Translations under genes and position numbers: made by a program | In this document: positions 1 to 9,000 of the stretch, piece by piece | How positions within the stretch are numbered: the stretch's first letter is position 1 | How the letters are laid out: every line of letters starts with the position of its first letter | From: a bacterium | GTDB lineage: Bacteria; Sumerlaeota; Sumerlaeia; UBA8349 | NCBI GenBank assembly: GCA_013203855.1 | Contig: JABMPG010000717.1 | Span: forward strand, 1 to 15,479 | Direction of reading: 5' to 3' | DNA: 15,479 bases | Notes under the pieces: model-generated | Told to the model about the DNA's origin: nothing | The model's input: the letters and a program-made list of their open reading frames with translations, nothing else | Databases searched by the model: none

Positions 1-126
1 AACCACGGCAGGCTCCAAACCTTCGCGCTCGTCACCCTGGTCATGCTGGATCTTTACGTCTGGAATCGCCGTCCTCGTTTTCTGGGTCGGCACGAATCCA
101 TCGAACCGGACGCCAACGCCGGTTGA
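1..126 (+). CDS. C-terminal end of an unidentified membrane protein (partial)
   Basis: The window opens inside a reading frame of 41 codons that ends at TGA 124-126. It contains a hydrophobic run (FALVTLVMLDLYVW, about residues 8-21 of the visible part), followed by a basic stretch (NRRPRFLGRH) and a short acidic tail. This looks like a last transmembrane helix followed by a cytoplasmic end by the positive-inside rule. Too little is present to name a family. The next gene's ribosome-binding site (GGAG, 129-132) begins three bases after the stop, so the two are probably co-transcribed. Confidence 0.6.
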   Translation, partial: NHGRLQTFALVTLVMLDLYVWNRRPRFLGRHESIEPDANAG

Positions 127-138
127 TCGGAGCCCGCC

Positions 139-762
139 GTGAACACCGCCCCCCGTTGTCCCAAGTGCCGCCGGCCCTTTCAGCCTGGCCGCGAGACGTG
201 CATGTGGTGCGGGGAGAGCCTGTCGGGAGTGGCGGTTCCGGAGATGGTTTTGATCTGCCCTACTTGCAACATCCGGCTGGACAAGAAGGTCGGCGAGGGG
301 TGGGAGGTGCATCTTTGCGAGGAGTGCAAGGGGCTCTGGATGTCTCAGTCGATCTTTCGTCGACTGGAGGATCTCCAGAGGAAGCAGGCGAAACTCGATG
401 AGGCCGAACAGAGCGAGGAGCCGGAGGTCGTGGGAGAAGATTCAACCGAGGGGAAGGTGCGGGGGGACGAGATGGTGTATCGAAAGTGTCCGCAATGTCG
501 TGAGATGATGGCCCGGCGGCGGTACGCGCGGGTGTCGGACGTGATCGTCGACCAGTGCGTGGGGCACGGCGTGTGGCTGGACGCGGGGGAGTTTCAGCGG
601 GTCGTCCGATTCCTGCGGACGGGGGGCCGGCAGCACCGCCTGCCGCAAGTGTCCATGCGGTTCAACGAGAAGATCGAATCGCCCCGGCTGAGTTACGATC
701 CGGATCTGGACGCGTTTCTCGGGTTCCTGAGCCGGCATATTACCTACCCGTTTATCATCTAG
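139..762 (+). CDS. Zinc-ribbon protein with two zf-TFIIB-type domains
   Basis: A 207-residue cytoplasmic protein of unknown role with three metal-binding knuckle sets. The first is a short N-terminal ribbon (C7-x2-C10, C21-x2-C24). The second is a zf-TFIIB-like unit (C40-x2-C43, C60-x2-C63, followed by KGLW). The third is a more typical zf-TFIIB unit (C117-x2-C120, C140-x2-H143, followed by GVWLDAGEF), in which His replaces the fourth Cys, a known variant. An acidic, probably disordered linker (about residues 85-110) separates the last two. No signal peptide or membrane segment is seen. The start is GTG with GGAG at 129-132, six bases upstream; an ATG-started ORF in another frame is a shadow. 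It lies 12 bases after the previous gene and 14 before leuD. Proteins of this family are common but uncharacterised, so metal binding is well supported and function is not. Confidence 0.85.
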   Translation: MNTAPRCPKCRRPFQPGRETCMWCGESLSGVAVPEMVLICPTCNIRLDKKVGEGWEVHLCEECKGLWMSQSIFRRLEDLQRKQAKLDEAEQSEEPEVVGEDSTEGKVRGDEMVYRKCPQCREMMARRRYARVSDVIVDQCVGHGVWLDAGEFQRVVRFLRTGGRQHRLPQVSMRFNEKIESPRLSYDPDLDAFLGFLSRHITYPFII

Positions 763-776
763 ACAGGAGCGTTGAA

Positions 777-1397
777 ATGACCACCAAGGCGGAAGAAATG
801 AGACGGATCGTGATCGCCGGACGGGCGGTGGCCATCCATGGAAACGATATCGACACGGACCGGGTTATCCCGGCGCGGTTTCTCCGTTGTGTTACCTTCG
901 AGGGCTTGGGCGACCATCTTTTCGAGGACGACCGGAAAATCGCCCATGACCAGGGTCGGCGCCATCCACTGAACGACTCGAAGCATGAAGGCGCCGAGAT
1001 TCTTCTCGTGAACAAGAACTTTGGCTGCGGTTCGTCGCGCGAGCACGCCCCCCAGGCGATCCTTCGCTGGGGTATTCGGGCGATCGTTGGCGAGTCCTTC
1101 GCCCAGATTTTCTTTGGCAACTGCGTCGCTCTGGGCCTGCCGTGTGTGATGGTGAACGAGGCGACGATGGGCGAACTGATGCGTCTGAGCGAAGAGAATG
1201 CGTCGCGGGTGTTCGCGGTGAATCTCGAGAATAAAACCGTCCGGACCGGCGCGAACGAGTTCGACGTCGAGATGGAAGAAGGCATGCGGCGGCAGTTTCT
1301 GGAGGGTTGCTGGGATTCGATGACCGAGCTGATTTCCGCCCGCGACCAGATCGAAGCCACCGCCGCGCATCTTCCGTATTTCAACTCCTGGAGATAA
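777..1397 (+). CDS. leuD: 3-isopropylmalate dehydratase small subunit
   Basis: A 206-residue LeuD, the swivel-domain subunit that works with the iron-sulfur subunit LeuC to isomerise 2-isopropylmalate to 3-isopropylmalate in leucine biosynthesis. The family signatures are present: GNDIDTD (22-28) followed by VIPARFL, and NFGCGSSREHAP (81-92), then RWGIRAIVGESFAQIFFGNC. The wording of these motifs is closer, from memory, to the cyanobacterial-type LeuD than to the enterobacterial one. The start chosen is ATG 777 because AGGAG lies at 765-769, seven bases upstream; the frame is open further upstream to 555, but that part overlaps the zinc-ribbon gene. No leuC is adjacent. A homologous small subunit (homoaconitase, citraconate-type) is possible, because small subunits alone do not fix the substrate. 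Confidence 0.9.
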   Translation: MTTKAEEMRRIVIAGRAVAIHGNDIDTDRVIPARFLRCVTFEGLGDHLFEDDRKIAHDQGRRHPLNDSKHEGAEILLVNKNFGCGSSREHAPQAILRWGIRAIVGESFAQIFFGNCVALGLPCVMVNEATMGELMRLSEENASRVFAVNLENKTVRTGANEFDVEMEEGMRRQFLEGCWDSMTELISARDQIEATAAHLPYFNSWR

Positions 1398-1403
1398 GAC
1401 AAA

Positions 1404-2591
1404 ATGACCCCCAAGACCCCGTTGAAAAGAGGATTCTCCACCCGGTCCATCCATTCTGGAGAAGACCGCCAGCGTTACGCCGATTCCATCACCACGCCGA
1501 TCGTTCAGACCTCCACCTATGCTTTCAAGGACACCCAGGAGATCGAGGCCTATACCAAGAAGGGCAAGCCCCGCTTCGAATACGGCCGCTACGGCAATCC
1601 CACGGAGAAGGTCGCCCAGCGCCGCCTGGCCGAACTGGAAGGAGCGGAGGACTGCGTGGTTTTCAGTTCCGGGATGAGCGCCATTGTCACCACCATCCTG
1701 GCCATTGTCCGAAGTGGCGACCATATTGTTATCACTGACGATGCCTATCGCAAAACCCTTGAGTTCTGCAGTTCCTATCTCCAGCGCTTCGGCGTGGACT
1801 GCACCGTCGTCCCTTTCGGAGACTACAAGGTGCTCGAAGACGCGGTGCGGCCGAATACGCGGTTCATCTTTTCCGAGTCGCCAACCAATCCCTACCTCAA
1901 CGTCTTCGATCTGGTGAAACTCAAGGGAATCGCCGAGCGCCACGGCGTCCTTACGCTGATCGACAGCACGTTCGCGACGCCGATCAACCAGCGGCCCCTT
2001 GAGTTCGGGATCGACCTGGTCATGCACAGTTGCACAAAGTACATGGCCGGCCACAATGATATCCTGGCCGGGGCGACTCTGGGCCGCCATGAACTGGTCG
2101 AGCAGATCCGCGCACTGCACAAGGCGATGGGCGGTGTGATCGATGCCCATTGCTGCTATCTCCTGCTACGGGGGCTGAAAACTTTCCCGTTGCGCGTGAA
2201 CCGGCAGAACGAGATAGCGATGGAGGTGGCGCGATTTCTCGAGGCCCATCCAAAGGTAAGACGCGTGTACTATCCTGGCCTGGAGAGCCATCCTCACCAC
2301 GCCATCGCGCGGGAGCAGATGACGGGCTTCGGCGGCGTGATCACCTTCGAGATCAAAGGGCGTCTGTCCGATGCCAAACGGTTTCTCGACCGGCTCCAAC
2401 TCTGCTTTATCGCCCCGAGTCTCGGCGGGGTCGAGACCCTGATCACTCATCCTGGCCTGGTCAGCTATTACGAGTACAACCGCAAGGAACGCTACGCCCT
2501 GGGCATCACCGACACGCTCTTGCGCCTCGCCGTGGGGATCGAGGATCCACGGGATATCATCGCGGATCTGAATCAGGCTCTGGGCAATTGA
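1404..2591 (+). CDS. metB: Cystathionine gamma-synthase-like PLP enzyme (trans-sulfuration family)
   Basis: A 395-residue Cys/Met-metabolism PLP enzyme (fold type I), full length for the family. Visible active-site features are FEYGRYGNPT (58-67), which supplies the Tyr/Arg that contact PLP from the neighbouring subunit; SSGMSA (88-93) for the phosphate; DAYRKT (113-118); D187 in LIDSTFATP, which pairs with the PLP ring nitrogen; K212 in SCTKYMAGHND, the Schiff-base lysine; and MTGFGG (306-311). The GRYGNPT, YRKT, GHND and MTGFGG wording resembles plant-type cystathionine gamma-synthase, which would join cysteine to an activated homoserine to make methionine. Cystathionine beta/gamma-lyase, O-acetylhomoserine sulfhydrylase or methionine gamma-lyase cannot be excluded from sequence alone. 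The start is ATG 1404; GGAG (1390-1393) lies inside the end of leuD, and the gap is six bases, so translation is likely coupled. Confidence 0.85.
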   Translation: MTPKTPLKRGFSTRSIHSGEDRQRYADSITTPIVQTSTYAFKDTQEIEAYTKKGKPRFEYGRYGNPTEKVAQRRLAELEGAEDCVVFSSGMSAIVTTILAIVRSGDHIVITDDAYRKTLEFCSSYLQRFGVDCTVVPFGDYKVLEDAVRPNTRFIFSESPTNPYLNVFDLVKLKGIAERHGVLTLIDSTFATPINQRPLEFGIDLVMHSCTKYMAGHNDILAGATLGRHELVEQIRALHKAMGGVIDAHCCYLLLRGLKTFPLRVNRQNEIAMEVARFLEAHPKVRRVYYPGLESHPHHAIAREQMTGFGGVITFEIKGRLSDAKRFLDRLQLCFIAPSLGGVETLITHPGLVSYYEYNRKERYALGITDTLLRLAVGIEDPRDIIADLNQALGN

Positions 2592-3031
2592 AGTAGAGGC
2601 CCTTCCCCGCCGCTTTCGCCTTGGGAGCGCAAGCCTGCAAACGTAATTTCCTGACTCACGAGCCCCGTCGGAAGAAAAAGCCTATAAAAGACGGTTCATC
2701 CCATTTTGCGTTTTCATTCCATATTATAGACAGACCCGCCAGCCGGGTTTGTTGAGATCCAGTCTAATCTATTCATTTTCCGAATCTTTACGGAGCCATT
2801 CTCCGTAGTTTTCCCTGTTCATAACTTGGGAAATATCTGAGTACGAATCCCCTCCGTAAGACAGCAATAGACAGCATTCCAGACCGCCTTCCCTCCCGGG
2901 GCTCGGTACCGGCATTTTCGTGCCTTTTGTACCCTCTTATCATCCGTCTTCGGCGACCCGATAAGGAAAAGGCGAGGCACAAATGTTCACGAAGTTGCAG
3001 GAGCAGGAGTCTGAAAGTGGGAGATGCACAG
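2592..3031 (+). other. Intergenic leader ahead of the giant gene, with hairpins
   Basis: This 440-base gap is visibly richer in A and T than the genes on either side and shows no convincing gene. It holds a 5-bp hairpin (ACCCG 2734-2738 with CGGGT 2744-2748, then TTTG), the stronger hairpin annotated separately at 2789-2815, and a third stem (CTTATC 2936-2941 with GATAAG 2960-2965) around a TTCGGCG turn. A TATTAT hexamer at 2722-2727 could be a -10 element, but no good -35 lies at the right distance. The promoter of the giant gene is probably somewhere here; I cannot place it. The giant gene's ribosome-binding site (GGGAG, 3019-3023) closes the region. Confidence 0.5.
2789..2815 (+). terminator. 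Possible intrinsic terminator or attenuator hairpin
   Basis: A perfect 7-bp stem, TACGGAG (2789-2795) and CTCCGTA (2801-2807), encloses a five-base loop (CCATT) and is followed by GTTTTCCC. It sits about 200 bases past the stop of the metB-like gene, so it may end that operon. A second copy of CTCCGTA at 2852-2858 could pair with the same left arm, so alternative folds of a leader RNA are possible. The downstream T run is short, which keeps confidence modest. Confidence 0.45.
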
Positions 3032-6000
3032 ATGGAGAAAAGCAGGAACCAGGCCACCAAGTTTCAAGTGGCACGGCAGGTCACTCTGACGGCGATGTTT
3101 GCCCTCCTCGCGGTTTTCAGTTTCGCCGTCGATTACTACGTCAGCCCCACCGGAAATGACGGGAATTCAGGTTCTATATCCCAGCCTTTCGCGACTCTTG
3201 AAGGAGCGCGCACCGCGATCCGCGACCTCAAGTCGGCTTCGGGCCTTCCCGTGGGTGGCGTGACGGTCTACATGAGGGGCGGCACCTACTTCCGCACGTC
3301 CACATTCTCGCTGACGTCCTTGGACAGCGGCGGGTCCAACAGCCCCATCGTCTACAAAGCCTATCCGGGCGAGCAGCCTCAGTTGATCGGAGGCAGCCAG
3401 ATCCCCTCCTCCTGGTTCAGCACCTTGACGAGTTCTTCCTCGGCCTGGAGCCGGATCAACACTGCCGCCCGCGGCAACGTCCTTCAGGCCGACCTCGGTT
3501 CCCACGGCGTGACCAATTACGGCACGCTGGTGAAGCGCGGTTACGCGACCAATCCGCAGGCCGCCATGGAGATCTTCTACAACGGCGAGGCGATGACTTT
3601 GGCCCGCTGGCCCAACAGCGGTTTCGTCAACACCGTCGCCGCCCCCGCCGGTCAGTACGGCGGACAGTTCACCTACAGTGACACCCGCCCCAGCGCCTGG
3701 ACCCAGGCCTCGGACGTCTGGTTCATGGGCTACTGGCACGAAATGTGGGCCGAGACCTACGCCCAAATGTCGTCCCTGAACACCGGCAGCCAGACTATCA
3801 CGCTGTCAACGAGCCTTCCCTACGGCATCGGAGCCGGAATGCCGTACTACGCTCTGAACCTTCTTGAGGAGTTGGATACGCCAGGCGAGTACTACATCGA
3901 CCGACCCAGCGGGATCCTCTACTTTTGGCCCACCTCTTCGATCTCCTCCGGCCAGGTCCTGGCATCGGTGATGACATCCAGCCTCATCTCCATGAGCTCG
4001 ACCTCTTATGTGACCCTCGAAGGCCTTACGATGGAAGCTTGCCGGGGCAACGCGGTCTCGATCAGCGGTGGCACCAGCAGCAAAGTCCTCCGCTGCACGA
4101 TCCGCAACACCGGCACCGACGGCATCACTGTCAGCGGCGGCACCAACCACGGCATCGAAGAGTCCCTTATCTACAACATCGGCGACCAGGGCGCCATCAT
4201 CGACGGTGGCACCCGTTCCAGCCTCACCCCCGGCAACCACTATGTGCGAAACAACGAGTTCCGCAAGTTCGGTCGCTGGGACAAGACTATCCGCGCCGCC
4301 ATCCGCGTCTACGGCGTGGGAACCACCATCTCCCACAACGAAATACACGACGCGCCCCACTTGGCCATCATGATGTATGGCAACAACCACGTCGTCGAAT
4401 ACAACGACATCTACAACGTCCTTAAAGAGACCGGAGACGCCGGCGTTATCTACACCGGCCGCGACTGGGGCAGCTGGGGCAACATCCTTCGCTACAACTT
4501 CATCCACGATATCTCCAGCGTCAACAAGCGAAACCCCTGGGATCTCGTGGCCTTCTACAACGACGACTGCGACAGCGGCGATACATTCTACGGCAACATT
4601 CTCTACAACATTGACGGTATCGGCTTCCTGATCGGCGGCGGACGCGACAACACCATCGACAACAACCTCATCGTCAATTGCGGCTGGGGCCTCTTCGCCG
4701 ACCAGCGGGGCCTCGCCCAGATCCAGTGGGACACCGGCCAAGCCTACAGCGCCAGTTGGGATCTCGAGGCGAAGGTCGAGCAGTACAATTACACCTCCCC
4801 GCCCTGGAGCACCAGCTATCCGAAGCTCGCCCAAACGATGGCGCAGGGGCAGACTGAAGCCTCCCACCCCAAGGGCAACGTAGTCGCCCGCAACGTGTTC
4901 TACAACAACAGCTCGTGGCAGAAGGAAGGCACTTGGGGCGCCAGTGGCGCGTTCAACTACTTCACCTTCACGGACAATCTCACCAACAGCAATCCGCTCT
5001 TCGTCAACGCGGGCGCTCTGAACATGAACCTCCAGCCCAGCTCGCCCGCCTATTCGATCTCCGGATTCCAGACCATCCCCTTCGACGATATCGGCATCCA
5101 GACCACCGGAGGACAGTCCCCCGTCATCACCACTCAGCCCGCCTCCAAGACCGTCGTTCCCGGCGGATCGGTCACTTTCACCGTGGCCGCCTCGGGCGCT
5201 TCTCCCATGTCTTACCAGTGGAAGAAGAACGGCACCAGCATCTCCGGCGCCACCAGCGCCTCCTACACTATCAATCCGGTTCAGATCTCGGACGCCGGCT
5301 CCTACACCTGCACAGTGACCAACGTCTATGGCAGCGCCACTTCCAACGCTGCGGCCCTGTCCACTGACTCTACCCCCGTAATCGTTTCCCACCCGGCCTC
5401 GGCCACGGTCAACGTCGGCGGCAGTGCGACCTTCAGCGTGACGGCCAGCGGAGCGGCCCCCCTCAACTATCAGTGGAAGAGAAACGGGACGGACATCTCC
5501 GGGCAGACCAACAATTCCATGTCGATCGCGTCCGCCCAGACCACCGATGCCGGATCTTACAACTGCGTTGTCAGCAACTCCTCCGGAAGCGTGCAGTCCA
5601 ACGCCGCGAATCTGACCGTAAACGTATCCCAGAGCGCGCCCTATATCACTGAGCAGCTCCCGAACACAGCGGCCAGCCCCGGCGACACGGTCACCCTCTC
5701 CTTCGGCGTGGCGGGCACCGCTCCCTTCTCCTACATGTGGCGCAAGGAAACCACCATCCTCACCAATGAAACCAATCCTACCTTGGTCATCGAAAACATC
5801 CAGGAGGGCGACGAATCCCGCTACTGGTGCCGCGTGTCCAACTCCTTGGGTCACATCGACACCCGTATGGCCACGCTCAGCGTGAACGATCTGCCCGCGA
5901 TCACGGCCCATCCCGTTTCCTGGACCGTGAATCCCGGCGCTTCGGTCGCCTTCAGCGTCACCGCCTCCAACGCCACCTCCTATCAGTGGCAGAAGAACGC

Positions 6001-9000
6001 GGCCAACATCCCCGGCGCGACCAGCGCGAGCTACGTCATCAGTTCGGCTCAGCAGTCGAACGAAGCCGCGTACCGGTGCGTGGTAAGCAACGTCTCGGGC
6101 AGCGTACAGTCCAGTGAGGCCACTCTCACGGTGAACGACGCGCCCGTGATCGCCACCCAGCCGGGCAGCTACACTGTCCTGGCCGGCGCTGCGGTCAACT
6201 TCACCGTCGCCGCCACCGGAACTGCTCCCTTTTCCTATCAGTGGCAGAAGAACGGCACGGCGGTCTCCGGCGCGACGGCCGCGTCCTATGCTATCGCCGG
6301 GGTCCAGAGCGCCAGCGCGGGCAGCTACACCTGCGTCGTCGCAAATGTGGCCGGCTCTGTCGAGTCCCAGGCCGGCGTCCTGGTCGTCAACGTGCCCGCG
6401 GCCATCATCACCCAGCCGGTCTCGAAATCAATTCAGGCCGGCGAATCGGCCACCTTCACCGTGGCCGCCACCGGCGACGCGCCCCTCAACTACCAATGGC
6501 TGAAGGATGGAGCTAGTCTGTCGGGCGAAACCGGCACGAACTGCGTCGTCGCTTCTGCCTCAGAGGTCAACGCCGGCTCCTACACCTGTCGCGTCACCAA
6601 TCCCTACGGCACGGCCCTGTCCAATGCGGCCGCCCTAACGGTGAATGCCGCGGCCGAGCCCCCTACCATCACCGTCGAGCCCGCGGACAAGACCGTCAAT
6701 CCCGGTGAGAACCTCACTCTCACCGTGATGGTTTCCGGCTCCGTTCCCTTCACCTATCAGTGGTACAACGGTGGCAGCGCCATCAGCGGCGCCACCAGTG
6801 CCAACTACGATGTTGCCGCCGTCCAGGAATCGGACGAAGCAGGCTACTGGTGCCGCGTCTCCAACCTGCACGGACTGGACGACTCCCGGCTGGCGACGGT
6901 CACGGTTAACGACCCGCCCGTCATCGCCACTCAGCCAGCCTCCCGCACTGTCAATCCCGGAACGCAGGTCACCTTCAACATCAGCGCCACCGGCACCGAC
7001 CCCCTGACCTTTCAGTGGTTGAAGGACGAGGTCGCGATCGTCGGCGAAACGGCTGCCATCTGCTCCGTTCCCTCGGCTGAGTCGGTCAACCAGGGCGTGT
7101 ATACTTGCCGGATCTCCAACATGGCCGGCAGTGTTGTCTCCAGCGGGGCCATTCTGACAGTCAACGCCGCTCCGTCGATCACCACGCAACCCGTCTCGCG
7201 GAGTGCGGCGGAAGGCGCGGCGGTTTCCTTCACTGTCGCGGCTACGGGCTCCGGCCCGCTGGCCTACCAGTGGAAAAAGAACGGAACGGCTATTGCCGGC
7301 GCGACCACGGCGACCTACTCGATTGCTTCGGTTCAGACCGGAGATGCGGGCGGCTACCTGTGCACCGTGACGAACACCTACAGTTCGGTCGACTCCAATA
7401 CGGCCATCCTGACCGTGGACATTCCCCAGACTGCGCCTCAGCTCACCGCGCAGCTGCAGAACACCACGGCCAACCCCGGCGAGACCGTCACCCTTTCCTT
7501 CGGCGTGAGCGGAACCGCTCCCCTGTCCTACATGTGGCGCAGGGAGACCACCATCCTGACCAGCGAGACCAACCCCACCCTGGTTCTGTCCAACATCCAG
7601 GAAGCGGCCCAGGCCCGCTACTGGTGCCGCGTGTCCAACGCTTACGGACACATCGACACCCGCATGGCCACGGTGACCGTGAATGACACGCCTGGTATCA
7701 CCAGCCAACCCGCGTCCCAGTCCGTCAGCCCCGGCGCTCCAGTCAATTTCAGCGTCGCGGTCACCGGCACCGGACCCTTCACCTATCAATGGCGCAAGGA
7801 CGGCGTGGACATCGCCAACGCAACACTGGCCACCTACGCAGTCGCCTCGGCCCAGCAGTCCCATGAGGGCCAGTATACCTGCCGCGTGACCAACAGCGCC
7901 GGCTCGGTGATCTCTAACGCCGCCACGCTGGTCGTCTACAATCCTCCCGCAATTACGCAGGAGCCTCAGGACCAGACCATCGAGGCCGGCGCCAGTGTCT
8001 CCTTTAGCGTGGTTGCCACGGGTGACGGAACGCTTGCCTACCAGTGGCGCAAAGATGGCGTCGCCGTCACCAACAGCGGCTCGATCTCCGGCGCCACTCT
8101 GGCAGCCCTGACCATCAACCCCTGCCAGACAGCGAACACTGGCTCCTACACCTGCGTCGTCACCAACGCCTACGGCAATGGCACCTCCGCGGCGGCGGTC
8201 CTCACGGTCCAGCAAGGAGCCGTCCCGGCCACCATCGAGACCGATCCTGTCTCCCAGACGGTCCTCGGTGGAGAAAACGTCGCTCTGCGCGTCACCGCCA
8301 CGGGCGATCAGCCCCTGACGTATCAATGGAAGAAAAGCGGGGCCAACCTGACGGACGACGGCCGGATCTCCGGATCTAAAACCGCCAACCTTGCCATCCA
8401 GACGATTCAGACCGGCGACGCGGGCAGCTACGTCTGCCAGGTGACCAACGCCAGCGGATCCGACGTTTCCGCCGTGGCCCAGATCACCGTCAACGACGCC
8501 GCGCCGACCATCGTGCAACAGCCGCCTTTCGTGACCTACGCGCGCAAGAACAGCAACGCAGAGTTGGTCATCGTGGCCACGGGCGCCGGCCCCATGCAGT
8601 ACCAGTGGCGCAAGAACGGGGTGAACCTCGTGAACGGCGGCGATATCAGCGGCGCTGACACCGCGACCCTCACCATCGCCAAGACCGAGGATACCGATAG
8701 CGGCAACTACACCTGCGTGATCACCAACAGCGCCGGCACCGCCACCTCGAACGGCACTTACCTATGGGTCCTACGCTGGATTCTGATTCGCAGCCAGCCC
8801 CAGCCGACGACCGTCAACAGCGGCGAAGCGGTGATCCTGTCGCTCGTGGCCGAAGGCGATGAGATCACCCACCAGTGGACCAAGGACGGTCTCGCCCTGG
8901 AAGACGACGTCAACATCGTCGGCGCCCAGACCTCCCGCCTCACCATCTACGAGTCCTGCGGCGAGGACACCGGCGACTACCAGTGCGTGGTCAGCGATCC

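Noticed and set aside
759..2150. 463-codon open frame on the - strand across leuD and metB
   Set aside because: Both + strand genes carry complete family signatures; the antisense product has none.
2927..3031. In-frame TTG extension of the giant protein by 35 residues
   Set aside because: It would put a highly basic stretch ahead of the signal peptide, has no good ribosome-binding site, and ATG 3032 has one at proper spacing.
2983..3156. 57-codon + strand frame (MFTKLQEQES...) overlapping the start of the giant gene
   Set aside because: It has a fair GAGG upstream but overlaps the signal-peptide coding region out of frame and shows no coding character after 3032; a leader peptide role is possible but unsupported.
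3806..8518. Two very long open frames on the - strand (701 and 627 codons) opposite the giant gene
   Set aside because: They are opposite-strand echoes of the Ig and beta-helix codon bias: low-complexity Gly/Val/Asp/Ala-rich products, no ribosome-binding site and no family motifs.
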